Below, in pieces: positions 1 to 7,426 of a stretch of 28,745 bases of DNA. A program made the position numbers and the translations under genes. The notes under the pieces were generated by a model that was given only the letters and a program-made list of their open reading frames with translations, did no database searches and was not told the DNA's origin. The DNA is from an uncultured Collinsella sp. (GTDB taxonomy: Bacteria > Actinomycetota > Coriobacteriia > Coriobacteriales > Coriobacteriaceae). The stretch spans positions 1 through 28,745 of the forward strand of contig CAKUFT010000021.1 of the NCBI GenBank assembly GCA_934650095.1, written 5' to 3'. Each line of letters opens with the position of its first letter. The stretch's first letter is position 1.

Positions 1-1471
1 CGTCGACGATCTTGTTGGGGTCGTCGCCGGTCTGGGCCATGGCCTCAAAGACCTCGTGCGCCTGGTTGGAGCTGATGACATCGGTCGCCAACAGCTTGGC
101 AAGTGCGGCCACCTGAGCCGGCGCGATGCCGGACTCGACGAGCGACGCGCCCGCGCCCTTAAGGTAGGCGATCATCTCGTTGACCAGCAGGTTTGCGACC
201 GTCTGAGCTTCCTTGCCGGCCATACCGGTAGCGGCTGCCTCAAAGAACTCGGCAAACTCGGGGTCGCCGGCGATCTGCTCGGCGTCTGCCGCCTTAATGC
301 CAAAGTCGGCCTCAAAGCGGGCGCGCTTGGCATCGGGCAGCTCGGGAATCTCGCCACGGCAGCGAGCGATGAACTCGTCGTCCAAGTCGAACGGCGCCAG
401 GTCGGGATCGGGGAACAGGCGATAGTCGTCGGCCGTCTCCTTCACACGCATGACCACGGTGCGCTTGCGGCTGGGCTCCCAGTGGCGGGTCTCCTGATAG
501 ATGATGCCGCCCTCCTCGAGCACCTCGGCCTGGCGGCAGATCTCGTAGGCAAGGCCGTCGTGCAGGCTCTTGAACGAGTTGAGGTTCTTGAGCTCGGTCT
601 TGGTGCCCAGCTTGGTCTCGCCGCGGCGACGCAGCGAGACGTTGCCGTCGCAGCGCATGGAGCCCTTCTCCATGGAGCAGTCGGAAATGCCCAGCGTCAC
701 AAAGATGCGACGGAGCTTCTCCATAAACAGGCGCGCCTCCTCGGGCGTGCGCAGGTCGGGCTCGGTGACAAGCTCGATGAGCGGCGTGCCGCAGCGATTG
801 TAGTCGACGAGCGACTCGGCAGCGGCGGTAATGCGGCCCTCGGCACCACCCACGTGCACCATCTTGGCGGCGTCCTCCTCCATATGGATGCGCAGGATGC
901 GGATGGGCACCGTGTAGGAGCCGTCCTCGCGGCGCTCGGGCATCTGCAGGTTGGACGCGTCGTAGCTGGCCAGGTGACCGGCGCGCTGGTTGCCCTCGCG
1001 CATGGTCGACGACATGGACGTGGACAGACCCTCGGCGTTGGCCGAGGCGCTCGCCAGGCTCTGGGCCTCGGCCTCGCCAAACGCGCAGTCGGGGCGCTCG
1101 GCGGCACCGCGACCGGTCACGTCCAGGTCCAGATGGCCGTACATGGCAAAGGCGACCGGACCCTGCGTGGTCTGGAAGTTCTTGGCCATGTCGGGATAGA
1201 AGTAGTGCTTGCGGTAGAACATCGAGTGGCGCTGGATCTCGCAGTTGGTGGCAAGACCGGCCTTGACGATGCTCTCGATGGCGCGCTTGTTGGGCACCGG
1301 CAGGGCGCCGGGCAGGCCCAGGCACACCGGGCACACGTTGGCGTTGGGCTCGTCATCGTGGCTGAGCTTGCAGTTGCAGAACATCTTGGTGTCGAGTGCG
1401 GTGAGCTCAGTGTGGATCTCCAGGCCGATCACGGCCTCCCAATCCTGCAGGACCTCGGAAAGCTCCTTCAT
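1..1471 (-). CDS. gatB: Aspartyl/glutamyl-tRNA(Asn/Gln) amidotransferase subunit B (3' end cut by window)
   Basis: GatB binds mischarged Glu-tRNA(Gln) or Asp-tRNA(Asn), phosphorylates the misacylated side chain and accepts ammonia from GatA. The frame is open from ATG at 1471 to the window edge, about 490 codons, so little of the usual 475-500 residues is missing. The N-terminus carries the family signature GLEIHTEL (His20) and a four-cysteine zinc motif (Cys32, Cys34, Cys47, Cys50) followed by LGLPGALPVPN. Further on it has FYRKHYFYPDMAKNFQTTQ and MRCDGNVSLR, both typical of GatB. The start overlaps the gatA stop by one base (TAATG), so translation is probably coupled. It is the last gene visible of gatC-gatA-gatB. 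Identification is by remembered family motifs; the stop codon lies outside the window. Confidence 0.97.
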   Translation of the reverse strand, partial: MKELSEVLQDWEAVIGLEIHTELTALDTKMFCNCKLSHDDEPNANVCPVCLGLPGALPVPNKRAIESIVKAGLATNCEIQRHSMFYRKHYFYPDMAKNFQTTQGPVAFAMYGHLDLDVTGRGAAERPDCAFGEAEAQSLASASANAEGLSTSMSSTMREGNQRAGHLASYDASNLQMPERREDGSYTVPIRILRIHMEEDAAKMVHVGGAEGRITAAAESLVDYNRCGTPLIELVTEPDLRTPEEARLFMEKLRRIFVTLGISDCSMEKGSMRCDGNVSLRRRGETKLGTKTELKNLNSFKSLHDGLAYEICRQAEVLEEGGIIYQETRHWEPSRKRTVVMRVKETADDYRLFPDPDLAPFDLDDEFIARCRGEIPELPDAKRARFEADFGIKAADAEQIAGDPEFAEFFEAAATGMAGKEAQTVANLLVNEMIAYLKGAGASLVESGIAPAQVAALAKLLATDVISSNQAHEVFEAMAQTGDDPNKIVD

Positions 1472-2985
1472 TACAGCTCGCCTCCCTTCCCGGCAAAATC
1501 GGGCGCGACGGAAAGCGCCGGCGCACCCGTGGCGGCATCGGCAAAGCCGCGCTCCAGGGCGCGGGCAAACGTGAGCAGCTGACGGTCCTTAAACGCCGGA
1601 CCAACCAGCTGGGCAGAAACGGGCAGCTGAGTATCCTCGCCCAGGCCCAGCGGCACCGAGATGCCACCGTTGCCGCAGATGTTGAGCGAGATGGTGTACA
1701 GGTCGGAGAGGTACATCTGCGTGGGATCGCTAATCTCGCCAAACTTAAAGGCCGTGCGCGGCGAGGCGGGCATGAGGATGGTGTCCACCTTGGCATACGC
1801 GGCGTCGTAGTCCTGCGTGATGAGCGTGCGGGCCTTTTGCGCGGCGTAGTAGTACTTATCATACACGCCCGAGCTCAGCAGGTAGGCGCCGAGCATCTGA
1901 CGGCGCTTGGCCTCGGCACCAAAGCCGTGGGCGCGCGAGAGCGAGCTCTGGTCGGACAGGTTGGCGCAGCCCTCCTCCTGGTAGCCGTAGCGAATGCCGT
2001 CAAAGCGGGCCAGGTTGGAGAACGCCTCGGCCGGGCCGATGACGTAGTAGGCAGCGATGGCGGCATCCAGGTGCGGCAGGTCGACCTCGACCAGCTCGGC
2101 ACCCTGGTTCTGCAGCTCCTGGGCGGCGCGCTGAACAGCGGCCTTGACCTCGGGCGTCAGGCCCTCGGCCTCCATAAACGCGGGGATGATGCCCACGCGC
2201 TTGCCCTCGATGCTGTCGTTGAGGTGCTCGGTAAAGTCGACGGCACAGTCCTGGCTGGTGCAGTCGTACGGATCGTGGCCCGCACCGGTGAGCGCGTTCA
2301 TGGCCAGCGCGACGTCCTCGACCGTGCGACCAAAGGGGCCAACCTGGTCGAGCGAAGAGCCAAAGGCCACCACGCCGTAACGGCTCACGGCGCCGTACGT
2401 GGGCTTGAGGCCCACCACGCCGCAGAGCGCCGCCGGCTGGCGGATGGAGCCACCGGTATCCGAGCCCAGCGAGAGCGCGACCTCGCCCGCGGCAACGGCG
2501 GCAGCGGAGCCGCCCGAGGAGCCGCCGGGCACGCGCTCGGTATCCCAGGGGTTATTGGTACGGTGGAAGGCCGAACTCTCGGTAGAGCTACCGAAGGCGA
2601 ACTCGTCCATGTTGGCCTTGCCCATGGGCAGGCAGCCAGCATCGAGCATGCGCTGGACGCAGGTGGCGGTGTAGACGCTCTGGTAGTTCTCGAGCATGCG
2701 GGAAGCGCAGGTGGTGCGCGTGCCCACGAGGTTCATGTTGTCCTTGATGGCCAGCGGCACGCCCGCGAGCGGGGGCAGCGGCTTTCCGGCGGCACGGTCG
2801 GCATCCACGCGCGCGGCGGCCTCGAGTGCGAGCTCGGGCGACACCTGCAGGAATGCCTGGACCCCGCCCTCGCGCGCCTCGATGGCGGCAAGGGAGGCCT
2901 GGGCCACCTCTGTAGCGGTAAAGTCGCCGGCGGCAACGCCCGCGGCGATCTGGGCGGCGGTAAGGGAATCGAAGCTCTGAGCCAT
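1471..2985 (-). CDS. gatA: Aspartyl/glutamyl-tRNA(Asn/Gln) amidotransferase subunit A
   Basis: GatA is the amidase subunit that hydrolyses glutamine and delivers ammonia to GatB. The 504-residue protein has the full amidase signature: GVPLAIKDN with catalytic Lys81, PGGSSGGSAAAVAAG with cis-Ser Ser156, and SDTGGSIRQPA with nucleophile Ser180. These spacings match the Lys-Ser-Ser triad of known GatA proteins. Length is normal for the family. The ATG at 2985 overlaps the gatC stop in a TAATG junction, and the gatA stop overlaps the gatB start in the same way, so all three subunits are likely made in a fixed ratio. Presence of gatCAB implies that Gln-tRNA and/or Asn-tRNA is formed by the indirect route in this organism (inference). 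Confidence 0.98.
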   Translation of the reverse strand: MAQSFDSLTAAQIAAGVAAGDFTATEVAQASLAAIEAREGGVQAFLQVSPELALEAAARVDADRAAGKPLPPLAGVPLAIKDNMNLVGTRTTCASRMLENYQSVYTATCVQRMLDAGCLPMGKANMDEFAFGSSTESSAFHRTNNPWDTERVPGGSSGGSAAAVAAGEVALSLGSDTGGSIRQPAALCGVVGLKPTYGAVSRYGVVAFGSSLDQVGPFGRTVEDVALAMNALTGAGHDPYDCTSQDCAVDFTEHLNDSIEGKRVGIIPAFMEAEGLTPEVKAAVQRAAQELQNQGAELVEVDLPHLDAAIAAYYVIGPAEAFSNLARFDGIRYGYQEEGCANLSDQSSLSRAHGFGAEAKRRQMLGAYLLSSGVYDKYYYAAQKARTLITQDYDAAYAKVDTILMPASPRTAFKFGEISDPTQMYLSDLYTISLNICGNGGISVPLGLGEDTQLPVSAQLVGPAFKDRQLLTFARALERGFADAATGAPALSVAPDFAGKGGEL

Positions 2986-3296
2986 TACTCACTCTCCCCC
3001 TCTCCCAAAATGGACGGCACGCGGAAGTAGCGGTCGCGCGCGCTGCCGGCGTTTTCCAGCGCAACGTCGAGCGGCAGGTCGCGCTCGGGCTCGCGCAGGT
3101 CATCGCCCATCACGTTGGACAGGCTTCCGATGGGATGGAACGTGGGCTCCACGTCGGGCAAGTCATATTGCAAGACGGGCTCGAGCATCTGGACGGCGTC
3201 GTTCATGTAGGACGTCATCTGGGTGAGCTCGTCATCGGTCAGTGCGATCTTTGCGTACTCGGCGATGCCGCGCACGTCTTTCTCGCTGAGTGCCAT
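2985..3296 (-). CDS. gatC: Aspartyl/glutamyl-tRNA(Asn/Gln) amidotransferase subunit C
   Basis: GatC is the small subunit that wraps around GatA and stabilises the GatAB complex. The protein is 103 residues and shows the family pattern: an N-terminal helix (VRGIAEYAKIALTDDEL), a middle segment with LEPV and DVEPT, and a C-terminal REPERDLP...ALENAGSARDRYFRVPSIL segment. I chose the ATG at 3296 rather than one 18 bases upstream because GGAAGGGAG lies just before it and the family starts near this point. A possible -10 element TATACT lies on the minus strand at 3337-3332, about 36 bases upstream, without a convincing -35. It is first in the gatCAB operon. Confidence 0.96.
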   Translation of the reverse strand: MALSEKDVRGIAEYAKIALTDDELTQMTSYMNDAVQMLEPVLQYDLPDVEPTFHPIGSLSNVMGDDLREPERDLPLDVALENAGSARDRYFRVPSILGEGESE

Positions 3297-3398
3297 AGGC
3301 GCTCCCTTCCGCATAACAGTTAAACCGCTCTAGTATACAGGGCAACGCCGGCTTGGAGCAGGCGCTTTACCCAAATGCAGCGAAAACGTAACGAGGAC

Positions 3399-3450
3399 GG
3401 CGGGACGGCAGGGCGCGACCCGGCGGATCTGCGGCGAAAACCGTCCCGCC
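3399..3450. repeat. Inverted repeat sharing the family A CCGTCCC core
   Basis: Arms GGCGGGACGG (3399-3408) and CCGTCCCGCC (3441-3450) are perfect complements around a 32-base loop. The right arm plus its preceding AAAA repeats the start of the family A arm (AAAACCGTCCC) that follows at 3459. It lies in the 283-base gap between gatC and the sortase, forming the first of three consecutive hairpins. It may be a degenerate or partial family A copy. Confidence 0.6.
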
Positions 3451-3458
3451 CACAACAA

Positions 3459-3523
3459 AAACCGTCCCAACATTCGACGTTTTTCGGCAAAATCGCGATT
3501 TTCATCGAATGTTGGGACGGTTT
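3459..3523. repeat. Family A palindrome, copy A1 (65 bp); likely sortase terminator
   Basis: Nineteen-base perfect arms AAACCGTCCCAACATTCGA (3459-3477) and its complement (3505-3523) enclose a 27-base loop. The loop contains a perfect 14-bp palindrome AAAATCGCGATTTT (3489-3502). On the minus strand the stem is followed by TTTTTG, so it can act as an intrinsic terminator for the sortase gene ending at 3580. Three more copies of the same 65-bp length lie at 14017, 18191 and 19432, which marks it as a repeated extragenic palindrome and not just a terminator. Confidence 0.92.
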
Positions 3524-3532
3524 GGGCGCCCG

Positions 3533-3567
3533 ACCACCACAAAGGTGCCTGTCCCCATTGTGGTGGT
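3533..3567. repeat. Family B palindrome, copy B1
   Basis: Arms ACCACCACAA (3533-3542) and TTGTGGTGGT (3558-3567) are perfect complements around a 15-base loop containing GGTGCCTGTCCCC. Related copies are at 13004, 13964 and 15534. It lies nine bases from family A copy A1 and directly downstream of the sortase stop. The same A-plus-B pairing, with the order reversed, is seen at 13964-14081. Confidence 0.85.
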
Positions 3568-3579
3568 TCCGAACAATGG

Positions 3580-4518
3580 CTATGCCGAGGCCTTGGTCTT
3601 GCGGCGTTTGCGGATTGCGTGGATCACGATGTCCAGCAGCAACAGCACAATGGCCACGACCACGATGAGCACGGCGAACTCGCGCTTGCCCCAGTGGCGG
3701 CCGGCCAGCGACTTTTGCTTGTCGACGTCCTTCTTGTTGTACTTGGTACGCACGCAATGCACCAGCAGACGATGGTCGTTCACGCCGTAAGGCGTGCAGG
3801 TGACGAGCGTCAGCTTGTCGGCGCCGGGCTCAATGGTCAGCGACTCCATCTCCTCGGGCAGCACGACCTCGGAGTCGACCATCTTGTAGGCGAGCGTCTT
3901 ATTCATGGTGTGCAACAGCACCAGGTCGCCGGGCTCCAGCGAGTGGATGTCATCGAACATGCTCAGGTTGCGCATGCCCGAGTGCGCGGTGAGCACGCAA
4001 TGCGTCGAGGTGCCGCCCACCGGCAGGCTCGTACCCTCCAGGTGGCCGACGCCCGCCATAAGGACTTCCTCGCTCGTGCCGTGGTAGATGGGCATGCTCA
4101 CGTCGATGGAGGGGATCTCGACCCAGCTCATCATGGGGTCGCGGTCAAAGATAAGCTGCTGATCGTAGGGCTCGATCTGGTCGGCGGGAAGTTCGGTGGC
4201 CTCGCCGGCAAGCTGCTCGTTAAAGGAGCGAGCCTGCAACAGGATGCGCTCGCGTTCCTCTTCGGAAAGCGCGTCCACAGTGCTGGATACCGTGCTGATC
4301 TGGTTGAACACGCCCGAAGCCTCGAGCCGGTCTAAGATCCACGGCCAGGTCATGAGGCCCACGCCGATAAGGATGATGACGATAGTGATGAGCCGGTCAG
4401 CCCAGCGCGGCAGTCGCTTGCGACGACGCTGAGGCTTTGGTTGAGGTTTGGGCTGGGGACTTGAGCCACCGTTGTCCACGGCGTTATCGCCCTTCATGTG
4501 TTTGGCGCCCTGCACCAT
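3580..4518 (-). CDS. Class C (pilin-polymerising) sortase
   Basis: This cysteine transpeptidase would cleave LPXTG-like motifs and join pilin subunits through lysines outside the membrane. The 312-residue protein has a proline- and basic-rich cytoplasmic N-terminus (residues 20-40), a membrane segment at about 43-62 and a second at about 281-300 followed by a basic tail, the double-TM topology of class C. The catalytic domain shows IPSIDVSMPIYHGT, GVGHLEGTSLPVGG, catalytic His179 (LTAHSGM), Cys241 (TLVTCTPYGVN) and Arg250. I do not see a clear DP-aromatic lid motif. The ATG at 4518 is preceded by AAAGGAG nine bases upstream. It follows three sortase substrates on the same strand, separated from them by a terminator and a duplicated cassette, so it may have its own promoter. 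Specific class name is from motifs only. Confidence 0.95.
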   Translation of the reverse strand: MVQGAKHMKGDNAVDNGGSSPQPKPQPKPQRRRKRLPRWADRLITIVIILIGVGLMTWPWILDRLEASGVFNQISTVSSTVDALSEEERERILLQARSFNEQLAGEATELPADQIEPYDQQLIFDRDPMMSWVEIPSIDVSMPIYHGTSEEVLMAGVGHLEGTSLPVGGTSTHCVLTAHSGMRNLSMFDDIHSLEPGDLVLLHTMNKTLAYKMVDSEVVLPEEMESLTIEPGADKLTLVTCTPYGVNDHRLLVHCVRTKYNKKDVDKQKSLAGRHWGKREFAVLIVVVAIVLLLLDIVIHAIRKRRKTKASA

Positions 4519-4629
4519 CGCCGGTCACTCCTTTACAGCTCAGGTTGTCTAAACAAATAATAGCCGAATTGCGAGCACCCACGACGGACAACGCAGCTAG
4601 ACAGCATTGCGCGGCGCGAGCATGGGCCA

Positions 4630-4890
4630 GTATTTGCGTTTTCAAAATATCCCGAATCGGCGGGGCGATTCGGGATACAATGTCAATAGAAAACGACGCA
4701 TCCCGCGTAAGTGTTAAGGAGCGCGGGCGGCCTAGTTTTCTAACGTTTTAAACGGCCGGGCTGTAACCCCGGCCGTTCTTATTTGCGCTTGTTGCGGCGC
4801 AAATGCCTTCTACCGTCCGCACCGCGCGTGCGCCTACGGACCTTAAACCGAACCTCATACGAGTCAAAAAACGCGATGACGAACGAGCCC
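4630..4890. repeat. Duplicated cassette, copy 1 (about 260 bp)
   Basis: This block matches 5111-5371 almost without gaps at a constant offset of 481 bases. Long exact stretches include TTTTCAAAATAT, ACGACGCA, CCCGCGTAAGT, TAAGGAGCGCGGGCG and most of 4784-4856. It covers the candidate structured RNA and the C-terminal half of the small ORF. The 220 bases between the copies (4891-5110) are not repeated. Confidence 0.93.
4644..4785 (+). ncRNA. Candidate structured RNA, copy 1
   Basis: Read on the plus strand this segment folds into three elements. Hairpin 1 has 12-bp arms TATCCCGAATCG (4648-4659) and CGATTCGGGATA (4666-4677). A closing stem TAGAAAAC/GTTTTCTA (4687-4694/4735-4742) encloses hairpin 2, CCCGCG/CGCGGG (4702-4707/4722-4727), whose loop contains TAAGGAG. 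Hairpin 3, AACGGCCGGG/CCCGGCCGTT (4751-4760/4768-4777), is followed by TTCTTATTT and looks like an intrinsic terminator. Compared with copy 2, hairpin 3 and the closing stem carry compensatory changes. A C-to-T change in hairpin 1 of copy 2 keeps a G-U pair only on the plus strand, which favours this strand. No convincing promoter was found; TACAAT at 4676-4681 lacks a -35. I do not recognise the family. Confidence 0.5.
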
Positions 4891-4931
4891 ACCGCCGCGA
4901 GGGCGGCGAGCACGTTAAGGAATTTCAGCAT
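4779..4931 (-). CDS. Small single-TM basic peptide (50 aa), unknown; toxin-like
   Basis: The peptide starts MLKFLNVLAALAAVG and has one hydrophobic segment (about residues 4-22), then DSYEVRFKV and a strongly basic tail (RRRTRGADGRRHLRRNKRK). I chose ATG 4931 over in-frame codons upstream because GGAGG lies eight bases before it. The stop is directly followed on the minus strand by the GC-rich hairpin 4777-4751, which can terminate both this gene and the convergent plus-strand RNA. A dyad CGCGAG-CA-CTCGCG at 4995-5008 lies upstream, next to a possible -10 TAAAAT (4993-4988). Short TM-plus-charged-tail peptides with a convergent RNA are typical of Gram-positive type I toxins, but no sequence family is recognised. 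A small membrane protein tied to the pilus locus is the alternative. Confidence 0.55.
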   Translation of the reverse strand: MLKFLNVLAALAAVGSFVIAFFDSYEVRFKVRRRTRGADGRRHLRRNKRK

Positions 4932-5124
4932 TTGGGGACCTCCGATCGAGTCGTCGGCCGCCCGCGCACGGGATGCGTCGCAAGGGTATTTTACCGCGAG
5001 CACTCGCGCTTACGCCTGGTGAACGCGATTTTGACAAACATTTGTTCGATAGCTACACACATGATTCCTTGGACAGCGGAGCCTGGCCGCATTGTCCGGG
5101 TTTGCCCGTCGTGTTTGAGTTTTC

Positions 5125-5266
5125 AAAATATCTCGAATCAACTGAGCGATTCGGGATACAATAGCTACAGGAAACGACGCACCCCGCGTAAGTACTAAGG
5201 AGCGCGGGCGACCAGTTTCCGGTGTTGTTAAATGCCCGGGCCTCTAACCCCGGGCATTCTTATCTG
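5125..5266 (+). ncRNA. Candidate structured RNA, copy 2
   Basis: The fold of copy 1 is kept. Hairpin 1 is TATCTCGAATC/GATTCGGGATA (5129-5139/5148-5158) with one G-U pair on the plus strand. The closing stem is GGAAAC/GTTTCC (5170-5175/5215-5220) against A-rich pairs in copy 1. Hairpin 2 CCCGCG/CGCGGG (5183-5188/5203-5208) is identical. Hairpin 3 is AATGCCCGGG/CCCGGGCATT (5231-5240/5249-5258): it differs from copy 1 at two positions in each arm and every change is compensated. That pattern indicates selection on an RNA structure. Function is unknown. Confidence 0.5.
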
Positions 5267-5371
5267 CGCTTGTTGCGGCGCAAATGCCTTCTACCGTCCG
5301 CACCGCGCGTGCGCCTACGGACCTTAAACCGAACTTCATACGAGTCAAGAAACGCGATGACGGATGAGTCC
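5260..5371 (-). pseudogene. Truncated second copy of the small basic peptide gene
   Basis: The minus-strand frame encodes SVIAFLDSYEVRFKV followed by the same basic tail ending NKRR, nearly identical to the C-terminal 33 residues of the peptide at 4779-4931. The start codon, ribosome binding site and first half of the membrane segment are missing; upstream sequence is unrelated. A longer open frame continues to 5493 but has no family resemblance upstream of the breakpoint and crosses a terminator. I read this as a decayed copy. Confidence 0.65.
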
Positions 5372-5411
5372 GCACCGGACGGTGAAGGCTGCCTGCGTTG
5401 TCCAAAAAGAA

Positions 5412-5442
5412 CGGGGCAGACTCCAGTGCGGAGTCTGCCCCG
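5412..5442 (-). terminator. Intrinsic terminator of the pilin operon
   Basis: A perfect 13-bp stem CGGGGCAGACTCC (5412-5424) with its complement (5430-5442) and a 5-base loop is followed on the minus strand by TTCTTTTT. It lies 100 bases downstream of the pilin gene ending at 5543. It separates the three sortase substrates from the downstream cassette and sortase. Confidence 0.88.
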
Positions 5443-5542
5443 AAAAGAGAATGGCAAAGCAAGAACATCGATGGACGAGAAAAGTGTCCGCAAGTCTCAT
5501 GGCCATCACATCCCACCTGCCAAAGGGATGGGTGAGTGAGCG

Positions 5543-7318
5543 TTACTCCTGCTCGGACTCCTCAGCCTGCTTACGGCTGCGGATGAGGTGCGCCACGCCG
5601 ATGCACAGCACCGCGCCACCAGCGATCCAAGTGAAGGTCACGCCGTTAAGGCCGGTCAGCGGGAGGTTGGAGCCCTTCTTGTTCTCGACGGTAAGGGTGA
5701 CGGTACCATCAGTCTGAGCAGCGTCATCAAGGATAACGAGGTCGGAAGTCTCCGCCGTCCTGGTGACTGTCACGGTCTGTGCCTCTTCCTCGGTTTTATG
5801 AAGACTGTCTGCACCAGACGCCTGAGTCGAGATCGTGAAAGTGAAGTCCTTCAGCGAATTGTAGTTGCCGAGGGCAGTCTGCTCATGAACGGTGTAAGTA
5901 CCAGCGTCAAGTCCCTTGATGTAAATTTCGCCATTTCCATCAGTGACGAACTCATGCGGCGTATCACCAAGGTTGCCAAGTTCCTGAACGTATTTGCCCT
6001 TGGAAGCGCTGCCGTCCGCACTGTCATCAGGATCGGTAGCCTGAATGGTAAATCCAACATTCTCGAGCTTTTTCTTGCTTTCGTGATCTTTCTTGACAAG
6101 CTTGAGCGCATAGGTGTAGTCGCGAACGGTGTCGGGCACGGACTCGCCCTTGCCATCGCTCATGGGGTTGTTGGAGTAGATGAGCTTTACGGTGTTGTCG
6201 TTACCCACGCTGCCAACAGTAACGTTCGCAGCCTTCGCAGGATCGAGCATAGCGTTGTAAGTGACGACGACATTGGAGCTGCCGTCGAGCGTCGCGTTAG
6301 CCTGTTTCGCAGCAGCCTTAAGGTCGGTAAACTTTACGGTCAGCGTATTATTATCGTCAATCGAGACATCGTAGCCGGTATTAGCGCCAGCAGCTGTGTT
6401 GGGCGAAAGGATATTGTCACCGATTTTAACGACGACGCTGTCTGCCTTCGCCGTCAGGCCAGCAGAAAGTTCATCGTGGAACTCATAGTAGTAAGTATCA
6501 AACGAGGCTACGTTTTCGGCAACAGTGCCAGTCAGCTGATATTGAACATCCTGGCCAACCTGCGAGTCGGCCTTATCCCCCCAATCGCTGTCGGGCTTGT
6601 CGTCCCTAATCTTCTTTGTAACCGTAGGAATACCAATCTTCTCGTTAACCTGAACAGCGCTGCCGCCCACAACAGCGAAGATCGGCGAGGTGCCAGTCTG
6701 CTTCTGCCCAGAATAGTTGCTCTCCGTACCGATAGAACCATCGTCCGTCAGGAAGAGGTAGTAGCCAGAGTTCTCAAAGGAAACTGGGGTGTCCGCAGCG
6801 AACTTAGCCTCAGAAGCTCCCTGGGGCGTGACAGGAGTAGTCTTCTTGACCAAGCCGGCAATCGTGTCGAGCAGATCGCCATTGTTCACGAACCCAGAAG
6901 CACTCTGGAGATTTGCGGCCATCCACTCGGCGACATCCTGTGCGGTGGGATTTTCAGTGGGAAGTTTCGAATCAGTGGAATTATAGTCAGTGCTGCCCTG
7001 AATAGCAGCAATAATGGCGTTCTGGGTGTCAGGTGTCACATTGGCGCCCCATGCGACATCGGAAACGACCTTGTTGCCCGAGCCAGTTCCATCAACCACC
7101 TTGGCTTTAAAAATCTGATAGGCGACGAACTGCGTCTTTTTGTTGGAGTCCGTGGCGTCCGTGTTTTTTGCATCTTGCCTGATCGTGATGCTGTTGGCCG
7201 AACCCGCCGTACCCTCAGCAAACGCCATGGTCACCGGGGCCATCACTCCACCAAAGCTCAACGCTGCCGTGAGGCCGGCCGTCACTGCCAGGCGGGCGAT
7301 GTTCTTGCTCATACTCAT
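5543..7318 (-). CDS. SpaA-type pilin subunit with LPLTG sorting signal
   Basis: This is a secreted, sortase-anchored pilin of 591 residues. Its order is a signal peptide (residues 1 to about 34, ending MAFAE), an N-terminal pilin domain (about 37-225), a middle domain starting VTKKIRDDKPDSDW (about 233-395, with VVVTYNAML), a SpaA-like prealbumin-fold domain (about 403-545, with GTYTVHEQTA) and the sorting signal NLPLTG at 552-556. A membrane span and charged tail finish the protein. The N-domain ends GGSAVQVNEKIGIPTVTKK, where polymerising pilins usually have a VYPK-like lysine motif; the lysine here is in NEK. ATG 7318 is chosen because GAGG lies eight bases upstream and a signal peptide follows at once. 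It is paralogous to the upstream pilin but clearly richer in A+T. Whether it is the shaft or a base subunit cannot be told from sequence. Confidence 0.9.
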   Translation of the reverse strand: MSMSKNIARLAVTAGLTAALSFGGVMAPVTMAFAEGTAGSANSITIRQDAKNTDATDSNKKTQFVAYQIFKAKVVDGTGSGNKVVSDVAWGANVTPDTQNAIIAAIQGSTDYNSTDSKLPTENPTAQDVAEWMAANLQSASGFVNNGDLLDTIAGLVKKTTPVTPQGASEAKFAADTPVSFENSGYYLFLTDDGSIGTESNYSGQKQTGTSPIFAVVGGSAVQVNEKIGIPTVTKKIRDDKPDSDWGDKADSQVGQDVQYQLTGTVAENVASFDTYYYEFHDELSAGLTAKADSVVVKIGDNILSPNTAAGANTGYDVSIDDNNTLTVKFTDLKAAAKQANATLDGSSNVVVTYNAMLDPAKAANVTVGSVGNDNTVKLIYSNNPMSDGKGESVPDTVRDYTYALKLVKKDHESKKKLENVGFTIQATDPDDSADGSASKGKYVQELGNLGDTPHEFVTDGNGEIYIKGLDAGTYTVHEQTALGNYNSLKDFTFTISTQASGADSLHKTEEEAQTVTVTRTAETSDLVILDDAAQTDGTVTLTVENKKGSNLPLTGLNGVTFTWIAGGAVLCIGVAHLIRSRKQAEESEQE

Positions 7319-7426
7319 CTTCTTTTCCTCAGCTTTCTGCTTGAAGTCCATTTGATCTAAAACCATCTGTCTGTGTCTAAGCATCTGCTTGGTTATGTCT
7401 CGCCCCGCTCTCTGTGGGGCCATTGG

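Larger units (their letters stand above)
5111..5371. repeat. Duplicated cassette, copy 2 (about 260 bp)
   Basis: This is the second copy of the block at 4630-4890. Similarity fades near 5371, where the sequence runs into the region downstream of the pilin terminator. The copy keeps the structured-RNA portion and the C-terminal codons of the small ORF but lacks the peptide's start, ribosome binding site and most of its membrane segment. Confidence 0.93.

Noticed and set aside
56..1582. 508-codon plus-strand frame across gatB, and similar ones at 1837-3030, 5588-7360 and 21604-23364
   Set aside because: Each lies antisense to a gene with recognised motifs and translates to biased low-complexity sequence without family signatures.
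4676..4681. TACAAT as the -10 of the plus-strand RNA
   Set aside because: No -35 at 15-19 bases and it overlaps hairpin 1, whose G-U pair suggests it is transcribed; kept only as an unproven possibility.
5031..5059. TTGACA plus TACACA as a plus-strand promoter for cassette copy 2
   Set aside because: The -35 and 17-base spacing are good but the -10 matches only three of six bases, and no equivalent exists before copy 1.
4803..5198. 131-codon plus-strand frame across the duplicated cassette
   Set aside because: It begins inside the repeat, has no ribosome site and is antisense to the small peptide with its good GGAGG; the frame is not kept in the second cassette copy.
7402..7420. GCCCC/GGGGC hairpin between the two pilin genes as a terminator
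   Set aside because: Only a 5-bp stem with a 9-base loop and no T-run; at most a weak processing or attenuation element.
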